DNA of 6,062 nucleotides from Bacteroidales bacterium (GTDB lineage: Bacteria; Bacteroidota; Bacteroidia; Bacteroidales; UBA932). The number at the start of each line of letters is the position of its first letter. Position 1 is the first letter of the stretch. The notes below the pieces were generated by a model. That model saw nothing but the letters and a program-made list of their open reading frames with translations. It was not told where the DNA came from and searched no databases. Of this stretch, positions 1 through 6,062 are shown in pieces. The DNA is taken from the NCBI GenBank assembly GCA_004552115.1, contig SFPH01000261.1, positions 1 through 6,062 on the forward strand. The letters run 5' to 3'. The position numbers and the translations under genes are program-made.

Positions 1-335
1 CTGAAAACCACAATGAAGGAGGATGGCGGGATGCGCCAGTCCTGGCCGTGGACATAGAGGTCACGGAGACGCCCGTATGCCGCCGGGTCATCCTCTTTCC
101 TGACAATGCCGAAGCGCAGGGTCTGCCTGTTCATCGCGGAGGCAATGCGGGTATTCACCTCGACAATTGTCCTGAGATGTTCAATGCTGACCTCGGCATC
201 GGTACGGAATCGCCTGGTACTGCGGTTCCTGACAAGCAAAGTATTCAGGGACGGGCCTCCGCGCTTCTTGGAGTGGCCTGCTGCACCGGCCCCGAACACT
301 TCCTCGTAACGTTTTTCCAGATAATTGTCTGCCAT
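1..335 (-). CDS. Nitroreductase-family protein, N-terminal part (runs off left edge)
   Basis: An open frame starts at the ATG at 335-333 and runs off the left edge, giving the first 111 residues. The start MADNYLEKRYEEVFG resembles small Bacteroidota nitroreductases. Residues 36-43 read RNRSTRRF, close to the RRSxRxF motif that contacts FMN phosphate. Residues 62-71 (TRIASAMNRQ) match the second FMN-binding stretch, usually xxPSxxNxQ, here with Ala in place of Pro. Family members are FMN-dependent, usually dimeric, cytoplasmic oxidoreductases using NAD(P)H; the substrate cannot be inferred here. The ATG lies only 2 bases after the asd stop, so the gene is very probably co-transcribed and perhaps translationally coupled with asd. 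Residues about 83-105 diverge from the family members I know, so the exact subfamily is uncertain. The C-terminal half is outside the window. Confidence 0.8.
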   Translation of the reverse strand, partial: MADNYLEKRYEEVFGAGAAGHSKKRGGPSLNTLLVRNRSTRRFRTDAEVSIEHLRTIVEVNTRIASAMNRQTLRFGIVRKEDDPAAYGRLRDLYVHGQDWRIPPSSFIVVF

Positions 336-337
336 GA

Positions 338-1345
338 CTATTCTGCAGGCAGGAAACCCTTCTGGAGAAGGACCTCAGCGATCTGGACTGCATTGGTGGC
401 AGCACCCTTGCGGATGTTGTCTGAAACGCACCAGAAGTTGAGTCCGGACTTGACAGAGAAATCCCTGCGGAGACGGCCGACGAACACGTCATCGTGTCCG
501 AGAGCGTAGAGAGGCATAGGATAAACCTTCTCGGCAGTATTGTCCTGAACAGTAACGCCAGGAGTGTTCTCCCATATGCGGCGGACGTCCTCAAGTTCGA
601 AATCCTTCTCGAATTCGAGATTTACGGACTCTGAATGTCCTCCGATTACAGGCACGCGGGCAGTTGTGGCTGAAACGCCGATAGTGTCGTCGCCGAGTAT
701 CTTGTGGGTCTCATTGACCATCTTCATCTCCTCCTTGGTATAGCCGTTCTCGGTGAAGTCATCAATATGAGGAATGATGTTCTGGTCGATCGGATACGGG
801 AACTTGGCAGCATAGTCGCCCCACTTGGCTCCGCCGCGCTCGGCTTCCATCTGGGCCACGGCCCTGTTGCCGGCTCCGGTCACGCTCTGGTATGTGGAAA
901 CCACGATTCTCTTTATGCGGTAAGCCTTGTGAAGAGGTGCGAGCGGAAGAAGCATCTGAATGGTGGAGCAGTTCGGATTGGCAATGATGTAGTCGTCAGC
1001 GGTCAGAACGTCAGCATTGACCTCAGGGACAACGAGTTTCTTGGTCGGATCCATTCTCCAGCAGGAGGAATTGTCCACCACGCGGCATCCGACGGCCGCA
1101 AACTTCGGGGCGAGCTCCCTGGAAGGACCGCCACCGGCTGAAAATATTGCAAGGTCCGGCTTTGCAGCGATTGCATCATCAGCACTGATCACCGTGTATT
1201 CTTTCCCGGCGAATGTCACCTTGCGGCCCACGGAGCGCTCAGATGCTACCGGAAGGAATTCTGTTACAGGGAAATGCCTCTCTTCGAGGACCTCCATCAT
1301 TCTGGTGCCAACCAAGCCGGTTACACCTACTACTGCGACTTTCAT
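338..1345 (-). CDS. asd: Aspartate-semialdehyde dehydrogenase
   Basis: This 335-residue protein has the normal family length and appears intact. It reduces L-4-aspartyl phosphate to L-aspartate 4-semialdehyde with NADPH in the cytoplasm, the second step of the aspartate pathway to lysine/diaminopimelate, threonine and methionine. The N-terminal Rossmann motif is GVTGLVG (7-13). The catalytic cysteine is Cys126 in PNCST. The other active-site residues fit TYQSVTG (Gln153), Arg230 in TTARVPV and His237 in IGGHSES; the seven-residue Arg-to-His spacing matches the family. The C-terminal KGAATNAVQIAE (313-324) is also typical. The ATG at 1345 gives the expected MKVAVVG start and sits behind an A/T-rich leader. 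It follows thrA by 52 bases and precedes the nitroreductase-like gene by 2 bases, so one transcript is likely. With aspartokinase from the neighbouring thrA, it would supply cell-wall diaminopimelate even if the homoserine branch is broken. Confidence 0.97.
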   Translation of the reverse strand: MKVAVVGVTGLVGTRMMEVLEERHFPVTEFLPVASERSVGRKVTFAGKEYTVISADDAIAAKPDLAIFSAGGGPSRELAPKFAAVGCRVVDNSSCWRMDPTKKLVVPEVNADVLTADDYIIANPNCSTIQMLLPLAPLHKAYRIKRIVVSTYQSVTGAGNRAVAQMEAERGGAKWGDYAAKFPYPIDQNIIPHIDDFTENGYTKEEMKMVNETHKILGDDTIGVSATTARVPVIGGHSESVNLEFEKDFELEDVRRIWENTPGVTVQDNTAEKVYPMPLYALGHDDVFVGRLRRDFSVKSGLNFWCVSDNIRKGAATNAVQIAEVLLQKGFLPAE

Positions 1346-1397
1346 AATGTTCGTTAATTTATTATTTCAACTGTTTTCCTTTGCAAAAGCCTCACTC
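1346..1397 (-). promoter_or_regulatory. A/T-rich leader before asd
   Basis: These 52 bases between the thrA stop and the asd ATG end in a run rich in A and T (AAATAATAAATTAACGAAC) just before the start codon. There is no Shine-Dalgarno motif. Bacteroidota commonly initiate translation from A/T-rich, weakly structured leaders, so this probably acts as the ribosome entry region. I find no TAnnTTTG promoter element and no terminator here, which favours read-through from thrA. Confidence 0.4.
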
Positions 1398-2210
1398 CTA
1401 CATCAAGATATCGTTGAGAGTACCCGAGGCTGTCTGGTAGGCACCGGCGCCGGCACCCTGGATGACGAGCGGAGACGGGTAGAACTCGGTCTTTATGAGG
1501 GCGGCATTGTCAGTACCGCAGAGCGAATACAGCGGACTGTCCGGACCCACGGCCTTCAGGCCCATCGAAGCCTTGTAGACCACATTGCCCTGAGCATCCT
1601 TCTCAGCCACGAGCGAGGCCACGAAACGCTGCCTCAAGCCCTTGTCCGCCGCAGCCTTGTAAGAAGCGGCGAACTGAGCCTCATTGGCCGCCAGCTTCTC
1701 GAAGAACTCAGGAACCTTGCCCTCGAAGAACTCAGGACCGAGCACCGGATCAATATGGACATCAGCCTCGTCAATAGGTGCACCGGCCTCGCGGGAAAGA
1801 ATCAGGAGCTTTCTCAGCACATCCCTGCCGCTGAGGTCGAGCCTCGGGTCCGGCTCTGAATAACCGGCCTCCTTGGCATACTTGACGACATCGTAGAATG
1901 TCTTTCCGTCCTCTCCGCCCTTGTACGTGCTGAAGATATAGTTCATGGTGCCGGAAAGCACGGCCTCGATGCTGACAATGGCATCGCCGCTGTTCACACT
2001 CCTCGAAATCGACTCGAGAATAGGCAGGGCAGCACCGACCGTGGTCTCGTAACGGAGCGAAACCCTGTTCTCCACAGCGCTGGTCTTCAATGCCTTATAC
2101 TGCTTGTACGGAGCCGCGAAAGTAATCTTGTTGCTCGCCACGACGGAATATCCGCGCTCGAAAAGATTGAGATACTTGTAGGAAATGTCCGAAGATGCCG
2201 TGCAGTCCAC
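1398..2210 (-). CDS. thrA: Homoserine dehydrogenase part of ThrA, out of frame with the kinase part
   Basis: This frame encodes the C-terminal half of bifunctional ThrA, which reduces aspartate semialdehyde to homoserine with NAD(P)H. Counting from the GTG at 2210: VDCTASSD (1-8) is the third strand region of the Rossmann fold, SNK (26-28) is the conserved nucleotide-site motif, and TTVGAALPI (56-64) and GTMNYIF (87-93) follow. The homoserine dehydrogenase signature GYSEPDPRLDLSGRD lies at 116-130, with the catalytic Asp130 and Lys134 present by comparison with the yeast enzyme. The C-terminus, QGAGAGAYQTASG then LNDILM, is normal for ThrA. Family similarity extends upstream of the GTG in this frame to about 2231 (SLQNSIF), so the GTG is an internal valine codon, not a natural start. 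The first two strands and GxGxxG motif lie in another frame in the upstream fragment. Alone, this piece should not bind NAD(P)H normally. If the genome is correct, treat it as the 3' part of a pseudogene spanning 1398-3792. Confidence 0.85.
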   Translation of the reverse strand: MDCTASSDISYKYLNLFERGYSVVASNKITFAAPYKQYKALKTSAVENRVSLRYETTVGAALPILESISRSVNSGDAIVSIEAVLSGTMNYIFSTYKGGEDGKTFYDVVKYAKEAGYSEPDPRLDLSGRDVLRKLLILSREAGAPIDEADVHIDPVLGPEFFEGKVPEFFEKLAANEAQFAASYKAAADKGLRQRFVASLVAEKDAQGNVVYKASMGLKAVGPDSPLYSLCGTDNAALIKTEFYPSPLVIQGAGAGAYQTASGTLNDILM

Positions 2211-3792
2211 GAAAATGGAATTCTGCAGAGAAACCTTGGCCGAACTTGCGGCTGTTGGAAAGGCCCGCCAGATGCAGGCGCTTGCCGGTACGCTCAGCTA
2301 TCTTGTCCTTGTTCTTCGCAATGATGTCGATCAGGGCCTTGCCCACAGTGCCGTATCCGGCCACGAAAAGATTGATATCCTTGTACTTGGACTCCTCGAA
2401 GAACTCCTTGTGGATGTATTGGATGGCCGGCCTGGCATCCTCCGAAGCCAGGATCACGGAAATGTTCCTCTCCGAAGAACCCTGTGCCACGGCCCTGACG
2501 CCGATGCTCCTGCGTCCGAGGGCGGCCAGCATCCTGCCGGTCGTGCCGCGCTGATTGATAATGTCGTCACCTACCAGGCAGACAATGGAGTAACCTTTCT
2601 CCACCTTCAGAGGATTGAGTTTTCCAAGCGAAATCTCATATGCGAAGCAGGCATCTGCAGCCTCCTTTGCCAGGGCTGCGTCCTTCTCTGCAACGGCCAC
2701 GCACATCGTATTGACCGAAGACGCCTGAGTGATGAGGATAATGCTGATATTGTGCTCGCTGAGCGTCTGGAAAAGCCTGTAGGAGAATCCCGGCACACCT
2801 ACCATTCCGCTTCCCTCGAGGGAAAGCAGGGCAATGTTGTCCGAATTGGAAATGCCTATGATCTTGTTCCTGCTGTTGCCCCTCGGCGGATTCTGCTCGA
2901 TGAGTGTACCCTCCCCGTCCGGGTCGAAGGTACATTTGACGTATATCGGAATACGCTCGGCCACAACAGGCTGGATTGTAGGAGGATAGATGACCTTGGC
3001 CCCGAAATGCGAAAGCTCGAGGGCGGCCCTGTACGAAATATTCCTTATCAATGATGCCTGAGGCACGATTTTCGGGTCCGCCGTCATCATTCCCGGAACA
3101 TCCTTCCAGGTCTCGAGGGCCCTGGCCTTGCTGCCGACAGCATAGATGGAAGCGGAATAGTCCGAGCCTCCCCTGCCGAGAGTGACCATCCTGCCCTTCT
3201 CATCCGAGGCAATGAAGCCCGGCACGATGAAAAGGGAGACAATCGGATTGGTGTCTATCATCGACTGGACATTGGCATAGGTCGTCTCTATATCGACCAC
3301 ATTGCGTCCGGCCTCGCCGTGAGTCCTGATGATGTCCATCGAGTTCACCCATTTGGTCGAAATGCCCACAGAGGCCATCTTGGTGGCGAGAATCCGGCTG
3401 GAAAGCAGTTCTCCGCAGCCCTGGATGGCATCCAGGCTGGCAGGGCTCAGTTCTCCGAGAAGGAAAACTCCCTGGGCGATGCCCCTGAGCGAGGCAAACA
3501 GGGAATCGCAGCTCTCCAGAGACTCCTCATGCTTCTCCACAGGCAGAAGTTCCCTGATGATGGAGTGGTGTCTGGTCTGGAGCTCGTCCAGGAGAGCAGT
3601 ATAGGAGCCGTCCCGGGCTGCGGCCATGTTGCCTATGTCAATCAATGTGTCCGTGCATCCGAAAATGGCTGAGGCAATGACAATCGTCCTGTCCCTGTCG
3701 ACTGCCCTTGAAATGATGTCTGCCGCCTTGAGCATATTGGCAGCATCTGCCAGCGAACTGCCTCCGAATTTGAGTACCTGCGAAGCCGTCAT
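2095..3792 (-). CDS. thrA: Aspartokinase part of bifunctional ThrA, with broken dehydrogenase start
   Basis: The first 515 of 565 residues match aspartokinase I / homoserine dehydrogenase I. Aspartokinase phosphorylates L-aspartate, the first step of the pathway. The kinase signature VLKFGGSS is at 6-13, TLGRGGSDYSA at 204-214 and DVPGMMTADP at 231-240. Two ACT regulatory domains follow, about 311-370 and 398-466, so feedback control by an amino acid is likely; in this family it is usually threonine. The dehydrogenase half begins with GYGTVG (479-484) and LSNSRKF (511-517). The frame then leaves the family: residues 518-565 are unrelated tail, ending at a TAA at 2097-2095. The kinase part looks intact and could work alone. 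The ATG at 3792 lies inside the metX catalytic-His motif and adds about four residues before QVLKFGG, compared with the usual M-x-VLKFGG, so the original start was probably lost. No other in-frame ATG is close enough. Confidence 0.85.
   Translation of the reverse strand: MTASQVLKFGGSSLADAANMLKAADIISRAVDRDRTIVIASAIFGCTDTLIDIGNMAAARDGSYTALLDELQTRHHSIIRELLPVEKHEESLESCDSLFASLRGIAQGVFLLGELSPASLDAIQGCGELLSSRILATKMASVGISTKWVNSMDIIRTHGEAGRNVVDIETTYANVQSMIDTNPIVSLFIVPGFIASDEKGRMVTLGRGGSDYSASIYAVGSKARALETWKDVPGMMTADPKIVPQASLIRNISYRAALELSHFGAKVIYPPTIQPVVAERIPIYVKCTFDPDGEGTLIEQNPPRGNSRNKIIGISNSDNIALLSLEGSGMVGVPGFSYRLFQTLSEHNISIILITQASSVNTMCVAVAEKDAALAKEAADACFAYEISLGKLNPLKVEKGYSIVCLVGDDIINQRGTTGRMLAALGRRSIGVRAVAQGSSERNISVILASEDARPAIQYIHKEFFEESKYKDINLFVAGYGTVGKALIDIIAKNKDKIAERTGKRLHLAGLSNSRKFGQGFSAEFHFRGLHGIFGHFLQVSQSFRARIFRRGEQQDYFRGSVQAV
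2231..2247 (-). other. thrA: Frame break and probable deletion inside thrA
   Basis: Kinase-frame similarity holds through LSNSRKF (to 2242), and dehydrogenase-frame similarity resumes by SLQNSIFVDC (from about 2231). Joining them requires skipping one base, a net gain of 1 or loss of 3k+2 bases. In E. coli ThrA, as I recall it, about 42 residues separate the equivalent SK and VIVDC motifs; here there are about ten. A loss of roughly 95 bases (92 or 98 also fit) explains both the shortage and the phase. The missing segment would be a helix-containing part of the NAD(P)-binding domain. A single-base sequencing error would not explain the missing residues. Confidence 0.75.
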
Positions 3793-4747
3793 GACCGAAA
3801 TGGGATTTTATCATGTGGTATTCCGCTCCCGGAATCAATGCCGCCATCTTCTCGATCTCGCATGGAGGGAAGATGAGGTCAGTGTCGATGGAAACCACCA
3901 TTGTCCTGGCCCTGATTCCCGCAAGTGCTGCCGGAACTCCCCCTCTGCCGCGTCCGACATTCTCGCTGTCAACGCTGTACGAGAGATAATAATAAGAATA
4001 CGCATCGAATCGGGATGAGAACTTCCTGCCCTGATAACGCTGATATGAGCAGGCCCGTTCAGGAAACATTGTATCCTCGGACTCCTCCCACTGCTTCAGG
4101 TCATAACCCTCCTCGCATCTGTAGGATATCAATGCAATGGTCCTGGCGCATTCCATACCCTTCTTTCCGCCTTCCAGACTCTCACAGGCGCGGAAGGTCG
4201 GGTCAGCGTCGAGAGCCATCCTCTGGGATTCCAGGAAAGCCGTGAGCCAGGGACGCACCCTCTCGAGCGTTGCCATATATACGGCATTCTCAATGACATC
4301 CGGATACATTATTGACCACTCGAGGGCCTGGAAACCTCCGATGCTCGCACCGATGAGGAGGTCGATTTTCTCAATGCCGATATGCCTGCGGACAAGGTCC
4401 AGTCCGTTCACTATATCCCTTACCGTAACCCTTGGGAAAGTCAGGTAATATGGCTTGCCCGTGGAAGGGTCAATGCTGGAAGGGCCCGAGCTGCCGTAGC
4501 AGGAGCCTATCATATTGGCGCAGACAATGAAATATCTGTCAGGGTCTAAGAACTTTCCGGGACCCACCAGGCCCGGCCACCAGTCCTGGACATCCGAGTC
4601 GGCAGTGAGCGCGTGGCATATCCACACCACCTTCATGCCCTTCCTGTATGGATACGGGGATGTATGATAAGTCAGCTGCAGTCCGTCAATGCTTCCGCCG
4701 GCTTCAAATTCGAATTTGCCTTTATGTCTATAGATAATTTTCTGCAT
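3638..4747 (-). CDS. metX: Homoserine O-acetyltransferase, C-terminus replaced by out-of-frame tail
   Basis: This alpha/beta-hydrolase-fold enzyme moves an acetyl group from acetyl-CoA to homoserine, the committed step of methionine synthesis. Counted from the ATG at 4747, VWICHALTADSD (41-52) is the oxyanion-side motif, GASIGGFQALEW (133-144) carries nucleophile Ser135, and SYQRYQGRKFSSRFDAYSY (234-252) and GRGRGG (265-270) are MetX landmarks. Asp290 in DTDLIFPP and His319 in FGHDGF complete the triad. The match ends at Phe322. The remaining 47 residues are a frame-shifted reading of thrA and resemble nothing in the family, which normally ends 15-25 residues after this motif. The triad is present but the last helix is lost, so activity is doubtful. 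A TTG at 4771 extends the frame by eight residues, but it falls in the predicted promoter -7 box, so the ATG at 4747 is preferred. Succinyl-CoA specificity is possible, because members of this fold vary. Confidence 0.88.
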   Translation of the reverse strand: MQKIIYRHKGKFEFEAGGSIDGLQLTYHTSPYPYRKGMKVVWICHALTADSDVQDWWPGLVGPGKFLDPDRYFIVCANMIGSCYGSSGPSSIDPSTGKPYYLTFPRVTVRDIVNGLDLVRRHIGIEKIDLLIGASIGGFQALEWSIMYPDVIENAVYMATLERVRPWLTAFLESQRMALDADPTFRACESLEGGKKGMECARTIALISYRCEEGYDLKQWEESEDTMFPERACSYQRYQGRKFSSRFDAYSYYYLSYSVDSENVGRGRGGVPAALAGIRARTMVVSIDTDLIFPPCEIEKMAALIPGAEYHMIKSHFGHDGFAGTQIRRQFAGRCCQYAQGGRHHFKGSRQGQDDCHCLSHFRMHGHID

Positions 4748-4768
4748 ATATATACGTAAGCCGAATTG

Positions 4769-4799
4769 CAAAAGTAAAAAATCCGGCCGTCATTTCAAA
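4769..4799 (-). promoter_or_regulatory. Bacteroidota-type promoter for metX-thrA-asd
   Basis: Read on the minus strand, TTTG (4799-4796) is followed after 19 bases by TACTTTTG (4776-4769). This fits the Bacteroidota primary-sigma consensus TTTG / N19-21 / TAnnTTTG exactly. Transcription would begin near 4763, giving a leader of only about 15 bases before the metX ATG at 4747. Such a short leader leaves no room for a riboswitch, so any methionine control would have to act at the promoter or elsewhere. The -7 box overlaps the alternative TTG start at 4771 and argues against it. Confidence 0.7.
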
Positions 4800-4863
4800 T
4801 AGTTCAAGTTACTTATAGGTCTCCGGATTCATTCAGTAATCCAAGTTGTTGCCTGAAGATTAC

Positions 4864-5118
4864 TCAGGGCACAGGGTCATAGCCGGAGCCTCCCCAGGGA
4901 TGACATCTCAGTATCCGCCTGACCGCCAGCCAGGAGCCCTTGAAAAGGCCGTGCTTCCGGAGAGCCTCCAGGGCGTAGGCCGAGCAGGTAGGGGTGAAGC
5001 GGCAGGTCGGCGGTTTAAGTGGGGATATGCAGATTTGGTAGAAACGGATGAGCACAATCAGCGGGAAGATGGCCATCTTCCTGATTATCTTGAAAATACG
5101 TTGAAATGTATCATTCAT
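4864..5118 (-). CDS. yidD: Membrane protein insertion efficiency factor YidD
   Basis: This 84-residue protein has normal length and appears complete. YidD is a small protein at the inner face of the cytoplasmic membrane that helps YidC/Sec-dependent insertion of membrane proteins. The N-terminal part (about 8-31) is an amphipathic or membrane-associated helix with basic residues. The family signature follows: QICISPL (28-34), then the cysteine motif [11 protein letters not shown] (39-49), and [13 protein letters not shown] at the C-terminus (72-84). The ATG at 5118 overlaps the end of rnpA by 8 bases, so translation is probably coupled. YidD lies beside rnpA in most bacteria; pairing with hemD rather than rpmH is a Bacteroidota arrangement. 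It is the last gene of its block, with 116 bases to metX. Confidence 0.96.
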   Translation of the reverse strand: MNDTFQRIFKIIRKMAIFPLIVLIRFYQICISPLKPPTCRFTPTCSAYALEALRKHGLFKGSWLAVRRILRCHPWGGSGYDPVP

Positions 5119-5479
5119 GGCCGCCTACCGTCCTGAGAGCCGAAACCATCATCGAGACGATTTCAGACTGGGTTGATAATTCCTTGCTCCTGTAAATGAA
5201 CAGGATGTCAGCACCTCCGGCCTCCCCGGGGACAACCAGGCCCTTGTTAAGTCTGTATGCCTCCCTGACACGCCTCTTGAGCAGGTTTCTCTTGACAGCC
5301 CTGCGGAAAAGCTTTTTCGGGACGGACACCATCATTCTGCTGTAAGGCAGTCCGTTATTCTTTCTATAGACATATTTGAGCACGCCCGAGACTCCGTATC
5401 TTCCGGATTTGAGCAGCATTTCCACAGCTCCCTTGGACGAGAGCCTTTCGTGCTTCTTCAATGTGCTCCTGACTTCCAT
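5111..5479 (-). CDS. rnpA: Ribonuclease P protein component
   Basis: RnpA is the small basic protein that binds the RNase P RNA and helps it remove 5' leaders from precursor tRNAs. From the ATG at 5479 it has 122 residues, a normal length. [10 protein letters not shown] (7-16) matches the usual N-terminal KxxRLxxk motif, [20 protein letters not shown] covers the basic RNR helix (about 52-71), and REAYRLNK follows. The frame is open upstream to 5527, but those 16 residues have no family similarity and overlap hemD, so the ATG at 5479 is preferred. It lies 7 bases after the ancestral hemD stop codon (5489-5487). Its own TGA overlaps the yidD start by 8 bases. The gene shows no damage, as expected for an essential function. 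Confidence 0.95.
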   Translation of the reverse strand: MEVRSTLKKHERLSSKGAVEMLLKSGRYGVSGVLKYVYRKNNGLPYSRMMVSVPKKLFRRAVKRNLLKRRVREAYRLNKGLVVPGEAGGADILFIYRSKELSTQSEIVSMMVSALRTVGGHE

Positions 5480-6062
5480 CGGGAAATCAGTTGTGGCTGC
5501 CCAGATACAGTTCCAGCGCCCTGGCACTCCACAGGAAGACCGGCCTCCTCCATTGCCTTCACGATCTGCTTTCCGAACGTCACGAACCTGGCATTCCCCG
5601 GCTTGAACTCAGGGAAATTGGAGTAGAGCGACTTGATGTCGGAAGGGTTGTAGAATACCACGAGATCATAGGAGTCAATATCCACGTCCCTGAGGTCCTG
5701 CGGCACTGACTTGACGAATACGGATGCGGTATAGTCCAGGCCCTGGGCCTGGAACAGGCTTGTGATGGCCTCGACATTGCTCGAATCGGAAGTGGCAATG
5801 AGAAACTTCTCGTCCTTGTGCTTCGGTCCGATCAGGTCAATGACAGAAGACGGGGTGCCGTTGCCGTAGAAAATCTTCCTCTTCCTGAAGACGATATGCT
5901 TCTGAAGATACATCGCAACGGCTTCAGTGGTACAGAAATATTTCATTGTCTCAGGAACCTTGATCCTCAATTCGTCGCATATGCGGAAAAACGCATCGAT
6001 CGTATGCCTGGCGGAGAAAACAATCGCCGTGAAATCGAGAATGTTGAGCCTCTGGGTACGGA
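5458..6062 (-). CDS. hemD: Uroporphyrinogen-III synthase, 5' partial, frame broken near its 3' end
   Basis: HemD closes and rearranges hydroxymethylbilane to uroporphyrinogen III in tetrapyrrole synthesis. The frame enters from the right edge and has no stop upstream; the first residues seen are RTQRLNILDF, then TAIVFSARHTID, matching Bacteroidota HemD. VPETMKYFCTTEAVAMYLQK is highly typical, as are KRKIFYG, SYDLVVFYNPSDIKSL and ARFVTFGKQIVKAMEEAG. Perhaps 50 N-terminal residues lie outside the window. After LPVECQ the family pattern stops. The current frame adds 22 unrelated residues and ends at 5460-5458, overlapping rnpA. One base further on, the other frame reads ALELYLGSHN and a TGA at 5489-5487, which is what HemD should end with. 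About 11 residues between (usually an APT..PSMT stretch) are absent, consistent with a loss of about 32 bases. The TTG at 5970 is internal, not a start. The catalytic core may still fold. Confidence 0.88.
   Translation of the reverse strand, partial: RTQRLNILDFTAIVFSARHTIDAFFRICDELRIKVPETMKYFCTTEAVAMYLQKHIVFRKRKIFYGNGTPSSVIDLIGPKHKDEKFLIATSDSSNVEAITSLFQAQGLDYTASVFVKSVPQDLRDVDIDSYDLVVFYNPSDIKSLYSNFPEFKPGNARFVTFGKQIVKAMEEAGLPVECQGAGTVSGQPQLISRWKSGAH
5487..5522 (-). other. hemD: Ancestral hemD C-terminus and stop, now out of frame
   Basis: Read from 5519, this segment encodes ALELYLGSHN and then TGA, ending 7 bases before the rnpA ATG. It resembles the final residues of Bacteroidota HemD (M-T-x-A-L-D-L-F type ending) and sits one base out of phase with the upstream hemD frame. 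Its presence, with a sensible distance to rnpA, shows that the original gene ended here and that the frame broke between about 5520 and 5523. Confidence 0.65.

Noticed and set aside
2225..2250. Programmed ribosomal frameshifting to make full-length ThrA.
   Set aside because: I see no recognisable slippery site, and a frameshift would not restore the roughly 30 residues missing from the fold.
2185..3054. A long plus-strand open frame (289 codons) opposite thrA, and a similar one at 1017-1859.
   Set aside because: They lie antisense to clear thrA and asd coding sequence, resemble no family I know, and are expected by chance opposite G+C-rich genes.
4825..4842. A small inverted repeat (GGATT, 8-base loop, AATCC) downstream of yidD, considered as a terminator.
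   Set aside because: The stem is only five pairs and no T run follows on the minus strand, so it cannot be supported as a terminator.
4748..4863. A SAM or other riboswitch before metX.
   Set aside because: The promoter leaves about 15 bases of leader, and the rest of the gap shows no convincing paired structure.
2231..5523. A shared sequence at the three broken junctions (for example TTCGG(C/T)CA at thrA and metX).
   Set aside because: The match is only a few bases, is absent at the hemD junction, and would be expected by chance in this composition.

Overview
The window is a stretch of bacterial chromosome in which every supported gene lies on the minus strand. It looks like the phylum Bacteroidota, most likely the order Bacteroidales. 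Three things point there: the hemD-rnpA-yidD gene order, a near-perfect Bacteroidota promoter (TTTG, 19 bases, TACTTTTG) before metX, and start codons preceded by A/T-rich sequence rather than Shine-Dalgarno motifs. Base composition is moderately high in G+C by eye. Genus and species cannot be told.

In transcription order (right to left), the first block is hemD (uroporphyrinogen-III synthase, 5' end outside the window), rnpA (RNase P protein) and yidD (membrane-insertion factor), very tightly packed. About 116 bases then hold the promoter of a second block: metX (homoserine O-acetyltransferase), thrA (aspartokinase / homoserine dehydrogenase), asd (aspartate-semialdehyde dehydrogenase) and a nitroreductase-like gene that runs off the left edge. 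The second block covers aspartate to aspartyl-phosphate to semialdehyde to homoserine to O-acetylhomoserine, the route to methionine and threonine. Its aspartokinase and Asd steps also feed lysine and diaminopimelate.

The main surprise is damage at three places. thrA changes frame near 2240, inside the NAD-binding fold of its homoserine dehydrogenase half, and about 30 residues normally found there are absent. metX runs straight into thrA: its reading frame leaves the family pattern right after the catalytic His motif, and the only good thrA start codon lies inside that motif. hemD changes frame near 5520, so its normal C-terminus and stop are present but out of frame, with about 11 residues apparently missing. 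All three look like small deletions, and the two inside a single gene have the same phase (3k+2 bases lost). They could be real gene decay or errors in the assembly; the sequence alone cannot decide. asd, rnpA, yidD and the aspartokinase half of thrA look intact. I saw no RNA gene, mobile element, CRISPR array or clearly new system.
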